This document shows positions 11,127 through 22,281 of a DNA stretch of 64,000 bases, one piece after another. The position numbers and the translations under genes were made by a program. Source of the DNA: Phycomyces blakesleeanus NRRL 1555(-) (taxonomy: Eukaryota; Mucoromycota; Mucoromycetes; Mucorales; Phycomycetaceae). The DNA lies in NCBI RefSeq assembly GCF_001638985.1, contig NW_017265189.1:372001-436000 (forward strand), in the 5' to 3' direction. Under the pieces are notes generated by a model. It worked only from the letters and a program-made list of their open reading frames with translations. It was not told the origin of the DNA and made no database searches. How positions within the stretch are numbered: position 1 is the first letter of the stretch; every line of letters begins with the position of its first letter.

Positions 11127-11640
11127 CTATTCGTCTCGAGAGAACAGAGCTGGTAGATGACGGTTGTTCAAGGTCTCTTTTGCAATTTGGTAATTATCTT
11201 TTTTGGAAGCATTCACATCTCTATTACATATCATCTCGCTACTTTGTGCAAGCGAGTATTGCTTGTGAAATCAATTAAAATATCTATGAGGTTGCTTTGA
11301 TTACAAAAGGTGGCAAATCTTTATAGCAAAAAGTAAAATAAATTAAAAGCATTGTTAGCCAAGTGTTAAAAATATGCTAACCTTACTATGTTTACCTTTG
11401 AGGTTCTAAACTCGTCAACATCTGGCACAAGAGGGGTCTCTACTATTTTGTCTTTTTCTTCAATGCTCAGTACAGAACACCTAAAGCTCCTACACGATGG
11501 CCTTTAAACTTTATAGCATCTTTGTCTTTCACGCCGGTACCAAAAGCAATGGTAGAAAATTTAGAGGGATCGTGGTTGAAATGTTTTGGTCGCCAATACC
11601 CTTTTTCACTAATACAAATCATTAGTTCTCTTAAGGTGTA
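11127..11640 (-). pseudogene. Relic of a TnpB/Fanzor-like (OrfB, Zn-ribbon) RNA-guided nuclease
   Basis: On the minus strand, EKGYWRPKHFNHDPSKFS then TIAFGTGVKDKDAIKFKGHR and VGALGVLY are followed by a stop. After one frameshift comes VPDVDEFRTSK, and after a gap that may be an intron (AAG|GTAAAC donor near 11395) come ICNRDVNASKKDNYQIAKET and HLPALFSR. In TnpB and eukaryotic Fanzor proteins the RuvC region ends with (A/I)FG.G....KG....L...L, DE(F/Y)(K/R)TS..C..C and C.RDVNA..N, and all three appear here in the right order. The catalytic Glu (VDEF) and the last Asp (RDVNA) are still visible. The zinc-ribbon cysteines between the two blocks are not recognisable. The N-terminal half, upstream to about 12.1 kb, is not identifiable. 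It is clearly non-functional. Confidence 0.65.
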
Positions 11641-12650
11641 TTAATGTACTATGTATGTACGTATGTATGTATGTATGTATGTATTACCCTAGATTGTGTA
11701 TCTTTTACTTGCCTTTATCTTTCGTCGGGTGATCTTTCTTTTTCTTCCGCTTTCTTCTATTTCGTCTTATGTGTGTATGAGTACGTGTTTTCTGCCGCGA
11801 TTCCCTGATATGTTTATCATTTCTCCTCTCCTCTTTGTTTTTGATTGTTTCTAAAGTGCTTATGTAACATTGATATCAACGTCTTGCTATTTCTATCTTG
11901 ACTTGTAGAGTTAAGTGGTTTTTTTATTACTAAAAGATATCTTAGACACCAATACTGTTTATCTAATAAAAGAATTATAACGTCTAAAAATTAATATTTC
12001 ATTTGTCCAAGTTTTTTCGAGAATAGTCTCAATCCCAAGTAAACCCTCATAGTACCTTCAACTCCATGTGACGGAGTTTGGTTGTTTATCGGGATATAAA
12101 ATAAATATAATAGCGGTTTTGAAATTTCAAGAAAGACTCAAAGTGATTTATGATGCCGATGATCTAATTTAAACAACGCAATTTTGAAGATTAGAGGTTA
12201 CTGTATTCTACTGTATGTTATATACATTACAAATAAATTAAATTATTTATATATATACATTTGTGTGTGTGTCTGTGTAGGTAAGCATACTAATTAATCA
12301 TAGATGTAGTCATGGATATAACCCATGAATAACTTAGCACAGCTCTGGCTAGCATATATAAATGTATATATATAAATCATAGCCATGAAAGCTATTTCCA
12401 GATATGCTATATATAATTATATATTTTCATATAAATTAAATATAAAATATAAATAAATAATAAATATAAATAAATAATAAATAATAAACCTATTTTATTT
12501 ATTTTTTAACCTTGAAATGAATTTGCCCAAGAGTGGGACCACGCGTGATAATACTTTTATACGCCTGCACGTGCTTGTGTCCTATTTCCCTTTCGAATTG
12601 CTTGGATTTCTTTTTTCTCTCCATCTCTCTCATCCACTTTCTTTCTCATC
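11641..12650. other. Spacer with (GTAT)n
   Basis: Contains (GTAT)n at about 11650-11683 and AT-rich DNA. The last 120 bp before the Ypt1 start is CT-rich, as expected for a fungal promoter and leader. No other gene is supported. Confidence 0.5.
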
Positions 12651-14021
12651 ATGAACCCCGAATAGTAAGTGGTCAATCAGCCTTCCTTAACCCATCCTCC
12701 TCCCAAGCACAACCAAAGCCCCCAACTATCATACCACACCAGACACCTCTTCTCTACTTTTTTTTTTTTTTACTTCTCTGGTTATCGTTCTCGCTCTAGT
12801 TTTCGCTTTGCTCTGCTCTGCTCTGCCCACTATCTAGCCTCCCTTTCTTCCTTTCCAACCACCCTTCATGCACAAACACATATTATATATAAAAGAAAAT
12901 AAGCATTTACTTAAACAATATTCTTCATCTCTTTTAGCGACTATCTCTTCAAGCTACTCCTTATTGGTGACTCGGGTGTAGGAAAGTCTTGCCTTTTGCT
13001 CCGTTTTGCTGATGATACCTACACTGAGAGTTACATCTCTACAATTGGTGTTGATTTTGTAAGAATGGGGGGTTTTTTTTTAAACCTATTATTGATTCTT
13101 AATTACCATTGTTCTTGATGATTAACAACAAAACCTCAATACACTATGCTACGTTGTAGAAAATCAGAACTATTGAATTGGAAGGAAAGACTGTGAAGCT
13201 CCAGATTGTAAGTACCATTTCTCTTCCTTTCTGTTATATTATATTCAGTCCAAATCCATCCGCAGTTTGATTAAATTAAATTAAATTAAATTAAATTAAA
13301 TTAAATTATAAGAAAATACACAAATAACATATATACATATATACATAAATGTATACAAATATTTTTGTATATATATATAATAAAATTAACCTTGTCTATT
13401 GTCATAAATTTTATTTTTATTTCATTTTACAGTGGGACACAGCTGGCCAAGAACGTTTCCGCACCATCACGTCATCGTATTATCGTGGTGCGCACGGCAT
13501 TATTGTTGTTTATGATGTTACAGACCAAGACAGTTTCAACAATGTTAAGCAGTGGATGCGTGAAATCGACCGTTATGCTGCTGAGGGTGTCAACAAATTG
13601 TTGGTAGGCAACAAGAACGACTTGACAGAGAAGAAGGTTGTTGATTACACAGCTGCAAAGGTAATTACTATTATTAAATAAATATATATATATATGTGTG
13701 TGTGTGTGCGTAAATCACATATATAGAGATTACATATAAAAAATAAAGAGCTGCCAAGATAAAGAGGGATTATTATTATTTTACTTATTTTACTTATTAT
13801 AATAATTATCTTTGAAACAGGAATTCGCTGATTCCTTGTCGATTCCTCTTCTCGAAACTTCTGCCAAGAGTGCCACCAATGTCGAACAAGCCTTTTTGAC
13901 AATGGCAAAGCAAATTAAGGATAGAATGGGCAGTGCGTCCGTTCAACCCCAGCAACAGAGTACAGTCAGAGTCGGTCCTGGTGCATCTGTCCAACCCGCA
14001 GCTGGTGGTGGATGTTGTTAA
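12651..14021 (+). CDS. YPT1: Rab-family GTPase Ypt1/Rab1 (5 exons, 203 aa)
   Basis: Exons 12651-12664, 12938-13058, 13160-13207, 13433-13660 and 13821-14021 join in frame to 203 residues plus TAA. All nucleotide-binding motifs are present: GDSGVGKS (P-loop), the effector loop with TIGVDFKIRTI, WDTAGQE, NKND and TSAK. The protein begins MNPEYDYLFKLL and ends GGGCC, the double-cysteine geranylgeranylation site. Ypt1/Rab1 controls tethering of ER-derived vesicles at the Golgi and early autophagy. The length and the effector and Rab-family signatures match Ypt1 rather than other Rabs. The first coding exon is only 14 nt and its ATG is fixed by homology. Erd2, which also works in ER-Golgi traffic, is the next gene on the same strand. 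Confidence 0.96.
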
Positions 14022-14236
14022 ACTCATTTAATATTTTTTTTCCTTTCTTCTTCTCCTTCTCCTTCTTCTTCTTTTTGCATATGGTTTAGTGTGTGCTAAT
14101 GCTAATGCTAATGTGTGTAGTGCGTGCAATATGTGCAGTGTGTGTAGTGTGTGTAGTATGTGTATAGCTTTTCCAAGCTCTTATTTATATTCCAATAAAT
14201 TGAATCGATAAACAGTATATACATACTTCCAAGACC

Positions 14237-14270
<34 letters not shown>

Positions 14271-14672
14271 GTGTAGGTGGTGGTGGTGGTGGTGGTGTAC
14301 AACCTCATTAAATTGACATATTCATTTCTGTCTTTATTCATGCCATCCAAAACTAATTAATAAAATTTAAAATAAAATAGAATAGAATAAAATAAAATAA
14401 AAACTCCATTCTATTCTATTCCCAAACAGTCACACCGGCCGGGCTAAGGAGCGATGTGGCAGAACAAGAGTGGGCTTTTATTTCATTCTAATGAATTATT
14501 AGCCTCATCCCCCCCCCCCCCCCCCCCCTCCTACCCACCCCCTTCCTTCTCTCCTCCCCTTTTTTGTAAAAAAAGAAAAAAAAATTAATAATTTATTGGT
14601 TATAATATAATATATTGTAAATTCGATTGTCTTGTCTTCTTCTCTTGTCCCCTACAACTTCTTTAATTAATA
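14022..14672. repeat. Spacer with (TA)n, (GGT)n and a 20-nt poly(C) tract
   Basis: After the Ypt1 stop there is CTT-rich sequence, then (TA)n at about 14239-14268 running into (GGT)n at 14275-14295, and an uninterrupted run of 20 C at 14509-14528 followed by CT-rich DNA. No gene is seen. Confidence 0.8.
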
Positions 14673-15836
14673 ATGAACTTATTTCGTTTTGTGGCGGACC
14701 TGATGCATCTTGCATCTGTGGTCATTCTCCTACTGAAGATTAGAAGCACGCGGTCTTGTGTTGGTAAAGTATTTCGCTAATCAGTACCAATTACATCCAC
14801 TTGCATACATACGTTAATGGATCATTATTCATGTATTCATAATATATACATGTACATATACATATACATATTTATATTTATATTTATATTTATATATCTG
14901 TATCTGTATCTGTATCTGTATAGGAATATCATTCAAATCCCAACTTCTTTACACCGTTGTTTTCTTGACGCGCTACCTTGACCTTGCAACCAAATATATC
15001 TCTTTATACAACACTTGCATGAAGATATTCTTCATCGGAACCTCGTTTTATGTTCTTTATCTGATGAAATTTAGATTCAAAGCAACCTATGATGCTGGTC
15101 TTGATACATTTCGTATCTGGTATTTGCTTGTTCCCTGTGCTATTCTGGCAGGTTTATCTACCAGAGAATATTCTGTACTAGAGGTAAATAAGGAGGCCTT
15201 GAATTGGTTAAGGATGAGAAGAGAAGATAGAGAAAAACAGAAAAGGTGATAAGATGTAAAAGGAAAAAAAAAGTAATAACAACAAGAACTTTGCTGCAAA
15301 CAAAACAAAGAAAAATAAAACATTAGGAATGGAATCTAAATATTTATCTATAAACCTCTTTACATATTTTACAAATCTATATACAAATCTATACACACAC
15401 GCACAAAAAAAAAAGACTCTTTGGACTTTCTCTCTTTGGTTGGAATCTGTAGCTATTCTTCCTCAGTTATTCATGCTACAGAGAACAGGAGAAGCTGAGA
15501 CGATCACAACTCATTACTTGTTTGCATTGGGAGCGTACCGTGCACTTTATCTTTTCAACTGGATATACCGTTATGTTACAGAAGCACACATTGAATGGGT
15601 TGCACTTGTCGCAGGATTGCTCCAAACTGCATTGTACAGTGATTTCTTCTATATCTATTACACAAAGTAAGTTGTTTGGCTATCTGATCTGGCTTTGTGC
15701 GTGGATCTTTTATGCACATATATATGTATATATATTCTTTAATTGGATATTTTTATTATTCTTTATTTGTTGACTGTTTTGTGCGCATGTATATTATAGG
15801 GTTATGCGAGGAAAGAAGTTTGAACTGCCAAAGTAA
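14673..15836 (+). CDS. ERD2: ER lumen protein-retaining receptor Erd2 (4 exons, 212 aa)
   Basis: Exons 14673-14763, 14924-15183, 15416-15666 and 15800-15836 join in frame to 212 residues plus TAA. The protein is a seven-helix membrane protein of the K/HDEL receptor family: [20 protein letters not shown], the [10 protein letters not shown] and FLTRYLDL motifs, [49 protein letters not shown] and [14 protein letters not shown] at the C-terminus. It retrieves escaped ER proteins from the Golgi by COPI vesicles. The length fits the family exactly. The third exon follows an A-rich acceptor (CACAAAAAAAAAAG) with no pyrimidine tract, but the junction is fixed by protein conservation. Confidence 0.96.
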
Positions 15837-16445
15837 GTTGAACAATAAATTTGATGCTTTCCATTTATGGAACATTCAAGAAGTACAAAAATATTAATTT
15901 ACATATATATATATACATTTTAGGATGGTTTAATAGATCCCCCCTTCCTTTTTTTTTCTTTCTTTTTTGTTGGTTCCTAAAATCTGGAGCGGTTTAAAAT
16001 ATATACAAATATACAATACAATATGTATATCATATATCCATATACTATCAGTAGATTTCGATAGATAAAGATATTCAAATGTGTGGTAAATAATGAGGAT
16101 ATCGTTGGTTTGGTTTGGTTTTTAGAAATTGGCTGGTGGTTGTGGTTTATGGTTGGATAAAGAAGACCTTTTTTTAAAAAGTAATAATAATAATTCATTG
16201 TTGATTATAGCGGTAGAAGAACGTTGGTCTCGTCAATGTACTAAATAAAATACGAAGAACAAGAGAGGCTTTTGATAGAAAAGAGGTTCTGCTGTTTTGC
16301 TGTTTTGTTTTGTTTTTACAAGTATAGAAAATGTACAGAATATGAGTGAGCGAGTGAATTTGTAGATATACATAGATAATGGTTGTGATATTGGTGGTAA
16401 TTGTGATGGTTATGATGGTTATGATGGTGATGATAATGCTGTAGT
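15837..16445. other. Convergent intergenic region
   Basis: This spacer lies between the 3' ends of Erd2 (+) and the NSRP1-like gene (-). It is T-rich, with (TA)n at about 15902-15915 and a GATGGTTAT-type repeat near 16400-16430. No gene is seen. Confidence 0.5.
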
Positions 16446-17788
16446 TTAGATAGCTTTCCCTGCCCCTTCTTCTTCAATCTTTTGCTTCTTTCTTGCTAAA
16501 TATCTATCTCTTGCACTCATTGCAGATTCATCTGTGGTGCGTTTTGCTGTTGCCTTGGCTTCTAATTCCTTTTGTTTCTTCTCTTCCTCTTCCTTCTCTC
16601 GTTCTTGCTGCTCAATCATCTGGCGCTCAATCTCTCGGCTCAGTCGTTCTCGCTCATCGTGTTGTCCATGTCCGTGCTTGCGTGCCTCATACTCGGCTAC
16701 CTTTTTACGCTTGTACTCCTCGTATTCGTTTTGTCTCTCGCGCACACGTTCATCTGTAGAGGCGAGCGATCCAAAGCTACCGAACTTGGGCTTGACGTTA
16801 AGACCAGCTCCCAGCAATTCTCGCTTGTCGACAATCTCATTGTTGTCATTGAGCATGACAGATTTACCCTCTCGTCGAGCCTCTTCAGCCAGTTTCACAT
16901 CCCCCTCGGTATCCAATGCAGCCTTGTCAGCACCGGCCGCAGCACTACGGCTACCGCTTGACTTCTTTGCCATTGCATCCATCATATGTTTGTGGGCAGC
17001 TTCCTTTTTGTCCAAGACTTGTTTGTAAAAAGATGACATGGTTTTTGATTTCTGCATTTGTTCTACAAATCACAATAGCAATAAATAAATAAATAAAGCA
17101 AAAGATAAAAACAATATATGTTGTGCTGATCTTATTTACCTTCGCGTTCTTTTTCTTCGGCTTCAATACGCATCAATTCTTCCTTTTGCTTCTTATAACT
17201 AATTTGTTTTTTTTTATGATTCATCAAAATATGGTTACATTTTATACCAAGTCAATCTACACTGATACAGGTGCGTTCTTTAACTTACGTTTCTGTTTGA
17301 AATGCCTCCTTGTCTGCAAACTCATCTCCCTCAGCTTCTCTCTCACGTGCCACTTTTTTCTCTTCTGCCAATAATCGATCGCGTTTACGAATCTCTGCCA
17401 TCTCCAATAGATTGTTGATATATCTAGCTTTCTTGGTGTCGGTTGACTTCATTGCTTCCTTTTGCTGTTTCTCGGCTTCTTTAAGATCATCATATACCGC
17501 ATCATAATCAAAGATGTTTGGATCTTCTTCTAGTGCCTTTTGGTGTTCTTCTGCAATCTTTTTAGTGATCGTCTTGTAGCCCGACAACTGCTGGTTAATC
17601 GTTGTCAGATGCTGTTTTTTTTGTTGATTCTTTTTGTTTTTTGCATTACTGCCAGCCCCACGGCCCTGTTGTTCTTGTCCTTCTTCCTCGTCGTCTTCCT
17701 CATCATGCTGCGAAAACATTAAGGCTTTGTTTATAACTGGAGCAACCTTTTTTTTTGTTGTATTGAGACCGAATTTCATCTTTTGCAT
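16446..17788 (-). CDS. NSRP1: NSRP1/CCDC55-like nuclear speckle splicing regulator (DUF2040; 3 exons, 391 aa)
   Basis: Minus-strand exons 17788-17289, 17198-17140 and 17062-16446 join in frame to 391 residues plus TAA. The N-terminal FGLNTTKKK and KALMFSQHDEEDDEEE lead to EEDPNIFDYDAVYDD, then a long charged coiled coil with KKARYINNLLEMAEIRKRDR, AEKKVAREREAEGDEFADKE-type sequence and EKEREEQMQKSKTMSSFYKQ. The DPNIFDYDAVYDD...YI..LL..AE.RK.....ER...REREAEG.EF.DKE pattern is the hallmark of DUF2040 (NSRP1, CCDC55), an RNA-binding splicing regulator of nuclear speckles in animals. The protein is shorter than the vertebrate one and lacks an RS-like C-terminal tail; it ends in a basic KKQKIEEEG stretch. 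Confidence 0.9.
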
Positions 17789-19099
17789 TGTGAATCTTTT
17801 TTTTTTGGTGTTGGGAATCTTCTTTGGTTAAAGTAAAAAAAAAAAAAATTCAAAATAAGTCTATGATATAGTTATATATATATATGATATATATATATAT
17901 ATGATATTAATTTTAAAAGAAAAAAAATTATAATAAAAATAATAGAAAATAATAAAAATGTGACGTTTGCATTAGGAGAGACTACTGATATCTTTCTCTT
18001 TCTCTTTGTTTCAAAACAAGATATAAGTAATAATGGCTTTTTATATTCTGCTTGTATTGTTTCAATTTTATGGATCTAATTTTGTGGTTGAATACAACAA
18101 AATTCGATTCCTTTCCTTTTCATTTGCAGTCTCTTTTAAAAAGCAACTCCAGGTTCATTCTTTATCTATAAGTCTATGATAGCTATATTCTGATTGAAAA
18201 ATTGAGTGGTATTGAATGGTTGTTGGATAAATACATGTATACACATATCTTTACTCTTAAATTTATGCATATGTCTATATGTATAAGCGTGTGTTAGAAA
18301 CCAAATTTTATTTGATAAAAAAAGTTTGTGCATTTGGTATGGACAGACTAAAAAGTTGAAAAAACAAAAGTGTGGACAACCATAAATCAATATGATTGGC
18401 TAATTTCATATTGAACTTTGTTTTTGAACCTTTTAGTCTGACCATACCAATGTATGGCTAGTTTAATAGTTCTGCCATAATTATATATATGTTGTATTGT
18501 ATAATTCCAAGAATTTTTTATGCTACAAGTATGGAAGCTGTGATAGTACGCGTAATTACTATATATAGATAAAGCTTCTAGTCCGATTCGGGTGTTCAAT
18601 TAGTTTTTTTTTTTTTTAAAAAAAAATCCCTTTTTTGTTGGACTCGTCCGAGAAGGTTTTTTTTTTTTAATTGTTTTGTCCTCCCCATCACTACTCTACA
18701 CTATTTCCGGAAATTTTTGGTGCACTAACAAAAATCAGTTTAGTGCACACTCCGAAATGTAGTTTGATGCATTTTTAATTCTTTTTTCATCATAAGTTTT
18801 CTTTATTCTATGGACCATGATATATTTTATAGAATTTAGACGATATGAGTTCGTTAAAGGTCTTGAAAAGAAACTTATTGTTTTTATTGGAGATTTGTAA
18901 CTGGTGGGTATGTAAATATAAGCGATCCTTATAATGATGAGAGAGAGAGAGAGCGTATAATAATACTCGTGGATAAAGTAGGTAATTGGCAGGGTGATAA
19001 CCCTGGCATTAAAATGACAAGATAAAAGACTTAGTGCGTCCACTCTCAAATCGAACATTTCTTGAATTAATTTGGAACAACCCTTCAAACTTCAATTGG
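17789..19099. other. AT-rich spacer
   Basis: Contains (TA)n at about 17872-17903 and poly(T)/poly(A) blocks at 18605-18628 and 18656-18670. A palindrome-like TTTCCGGAAA occurs near 18703. Short minus-strand open frames here show no family signature. Part of the sequence above 18.6 kb may be the flank of the Tc1-like relic that follows. Confidence 0.45.
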
Positions 19100-19730
19100 A
19101 ACAACCCTTCAAACTTCAATTGGAACAGATTGTGAATTCAATTCAAACACTTTTTTGAAGTTAGGATAAAATATTTTGTTTAAGTAGTTCCCAAAATGAT
19201 TTTTAGAGCGTTGAGTAATGTCGACAAGGTGAGATAAAAGGACATCCTTACATGCTTCAGTTGATATTTGTGCGAGCGTTTCAGACTCCACAAACTAGGT
19301 ACGCTTAATTATATCCCAGAATTGTTCAATTGGAGAGTATGGAGGAAGATGTACGCATTTATAGTCTTTGTTTCTATTTTCTACCATCTGGTTTACTTTA
19401 CTCGATGAATGGATTTGAAGCGTGATCCATGGTAAGGTAAAAAAAACTTTCATTTCAAGATATCTGTCCATGATGTCCAACGTCTCTTTGATAAAATGAA
19501 GATAATGGTCAGTTTTCGTACCTTTCTTTTGGGGAGCTTTAGCTGAGACAGCTTTTCTTTTTTCTTTTTTTTTACCATCTTGGATCTTATTTTTTTAGGT
19601 GGCATAGGTACTCTCATAGTTATATTAACAACACCTATGGTCGAAATTGCTGCAATCACATTATGAAATGGTGCTCCAGTACTTGCAGTAGGGATTATAG
19701 CTTCGGTGCCCTATTGTTATTATTTCTAAT
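19100..19730 (-). mobile_element. Decayed Tc1/mariner-like (DDE_3) transposase relic, minus strand
   Basis: The minus strand carries, with frameshifts, APFHNVIAAISTIGVVNITM near 19610-19670, a lysine-rich segment, HFIKETLDIMDRYLEMK near 19440-19500, SSKVNQMVENRNKDYKCVH leading into LPPYSPIEQFWDIIKRT near 19300-19400, and a C-terminal helical tail (EACKDVLLSHLVDITQRSK) to about 19110. This is the order of the DDE_3 transposase found at 3.2-3.9 kb. PPYSPIEQFW lacks the usual ELNP segment (small deletion). A direct repeat of an 18-bp unit (CAACCCTTCAAACTTCAAT) lies at 19078-19120. No inverted termini were recognised. Confidence 0.7.
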
Positions 19731-19943
19731 ACTAATATCAATCAATGCATTTATTTATGTGAAAAGTATGGTGGCCTAACATTATCTTTTTTTTTTATTT
19801 GTTTTGGCTTTATAGGTTATTGTAGGTATTTTTTAGACTTTGAGCATTTGTATAGTTTTTCTTTTTTTTTAAAAAAAACAGCCTCTTGTCTTTTACCAAA
19901 ACAAATTTTCCGATTCATCCTTTTGTTTTCAGTCGTGTATTTT

Positions 19944-21745
19944 TCAATGAACTTCTTTGTCCATTCCATGTCTGTCATTCTTTTTTTCCGGCTCAATTTC
20001 TCTAAGAGGATTTTTATGACTGCTACTACTACTACTATTACTTACTTCTACCACTTCTTGTAGTAAAGCCAACGGCTCCGGCATAGTTGAGCTTGATGGT
20101 TGTGAGTAAAGTAAACCATTATCAGCGTACAAACGTGCTCGCTTTACATCGCCATCTTTTTCTAAAGCGTCTAATATTCGTTTAAACTGGTCGCGGTTAT
20201 TGTTACAAACACTTAATAATACGTCAACAGTTGTTTTTTTCGTTGTGGACTTCATGGTCAAGGGTTCCTTTCATAATACTGTATACCATTTGAACAGTTG
20301 GATCGTTTCTATGTTCTAAGCCAAGTAGGAATATTTGTTGTTTAGTCAATACATAAGATAATGCAACCATTGGCAGTAAAGGCGTTTCAAGGGAAGATGC
20401 AATAGTTGCTTCCTTAATAAACTAATGAGCTTGAGCTCATTCGTCGCTTGGTAACCTTTTTATGAATGGTACTTTGTCTGTTTCAGTGAGCTTTTTTGTT
20501 TTTTTAGTTATTTCTCTCCTTGCTGTATTGAGGCATATTGTTAAAGCAATTGGCTCAACCTGGTATTTGTCAAAGATGTACCCACAATATTTAATAAGGC
20601 GACGGACGGACGGTTTGTCCATAACATTTTGTATTTCAATTATTACAGATGGGAAATCGTCTGTTGATGAAGTAACTGGGGTATACAGAACGTCGGCATG
20701 ACGACCATCAATCCATTCGCACAGACTAGAAATGTAATGGTCAATCGCATCTTCACCAATGAGTGTTGTGAGTATTAAGTTCATAACTCTTGAGCTTTGG
20801 AGTATTGACTTGGTCATTAAATTTGTGCCGGGTCGATGATTTTATGGAGTGTGAGCCTGGTATACAGTGGAAGGAGGTTTTGGAAAAATTCCTTGGCCAT
20901 CTGCTTCCATTTATTTTATTTTAACAAAACGATTTAAAACAATTAGTTACACATCGATGTATAATATTTATTCTTACCTCGGCAGCCGGGTTGATTTTAT
21001 TGTAAAAATCGGCCAACCCCTGATCTGAGGTGGCCAGAACATCTCTCATATCCATCATGAACTGGAGTTCAAAATGAATTGCATATTGCATGTCGTTCAA
21101 GGAAGCAGGGAGCATACCCATCTCAACCATCTACTCAGGGATGGATTTTCATCTGCAAAAAAAAACAACCTCAAATGTTCTTCAGGCTGTGCACACATAT
21201 AGGAAGTTAATATATTAAGCTAAGCGCATTTTTTTTTTGAAAAAAAAATTAACAAAAATTGTTTACAATGCAAAAAAAAACACATATAAATGTTTTTCTT
21301 AAAAAACTTTGCACACGAACAAAGTGGAGGAGACAAAGGAGCAGTAACATGTTTATCCGGGCAGCCACCCTTGCATCTTACAAGGTAGCGCAGGAAGGAA
21401 TCGGCCAACTGGGGAACAAAATCTACTCACTTGTTGTAAAGAGTTCTTTGCTTTGACCCATTTACTTCGTAGGTGCCATGCTCGAAATGGCCATCCAAGT
21501 CACGACGATAAGCAGCATTACTCTCAAAATGGTTCGATGTAGAAGCTGCGTCTGTGGTTTTTGCTCGCTTTGTACGTAGGTAGATGTAGCTTACGTTTGG
21601 GATGACACGTTCAGGCTCAGGAATAGGGGTCCTTTCGATTTCTGTGAAAGCCAAACCCCCTGACTGAAGTTTCAGAAGCAAAGGGTACTAATCTGCTTCC
21701 TGCTGCCATTCGTTTTTTTCATCCTGCGAATAGTGTGTTTGCTAT
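19944..21745 (-). pseudogene. Broken PD-(D/E)XK nuclease-like gene of a repetitive family
   Basis: Minus-strand segments read DEKNEWQQEAD (about 21720), a stop, then LLKLQSGGLAFTEIERTPIP and a variable region to 21435; MVEMGMLPASLNDMQYAIHF with QFMMDMRDVLATSDQGLADF (21130-20975), QMAKEFFQNLLPLYTRLTLH, and after a frameshift a block with EWIDGRHADVLYTPV, FPSVIIEIQN and SVRRLIKYCGYIFDKYQVEP (20760-20540). The spacing D-x(n)-E-x-Q followed by a basic Arg helix resembles PD-(D/E)XK nucleases of the Rpn/transposase type. The tail continues after a stop (ETPLLPMVALSYVL) to 19944 with another frameshift. Possible introns lie at 21425-21160 and 20960-20910. At least two stops and two frameshifts make it inactive. 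The nuclease assignment is inference from the motif pattern. Confidence 0.5.
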
Positions 21746-22254
21746 GTCTATACATGTTTAGTTTGCTTGTTAAATTTAATAAGAATAGAGAGTGAAGGAT
21801 TATGAAGCACTAGATGCAATCTAATATTGTTAACTAATTGCGTCACTAAAGTAAGTGAGCTGCTTTGTAGAGCTCATGAGCTCTTAATAGCTGTAGAGAA
21901 TCACATGATAACACTAAAAAGACTGCCTTTTCAATTCGAAAAAAGAAAAAAAAAACAAAAACCTATACAATTCACAAATGTGTCCTACTAATTTGGCAGA
22001 GGAATTTTACATTTTGTGAAAATCTATGGTTCTTCCAGATTTGTGTGGTGTTTGTAGGGCATGTTTTAACAAAACCGTGGTTTTAAGATTTTCTTATGAT
22101 TTTAGCGCCGCTTCGAGTTATACCGAGTGGTTTCCCCTGCAAATTCGCGCGTAAAACTACTTGGTAGAATTAACATTTTTCGGAAAGTAATTCATGATTT
22201 TTTGGTGTATAATTGCTATATTTAGATAAAACTTTTTTATCACATAATTTTGAA

Positions 22255-22281
22255 TTATACCGAGACTGCTGAAGAGCACCT
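22255..22281. repeat. Isolated Harbinger-type terminal repeat
   Basis: TATACCGAGACTGCTGAAGAGCACCT closely matches the right end of the Harbinger element at 44159 (ACTGAGGATGCTGGAGAGCACCT) and, like it, is followed by a TWA trinucleotide (TAA here, TTA there). A second partial copy of ATACCGAG lies at about 22119. The matching left end was not found, so this is either a solo end or the boundary of a decayed relative. Confidence 0.5.

Noticed and set aside
13349..13681. 110-codon frame as a separate gene
   Set aside because: It is exon 4 of Ypt1 with intron sequence on both sides.
16493..17028. Plus-strand frames of 88-164 codons
   Set aside because: Antisense shadows of the NSRP1-like coding exons.
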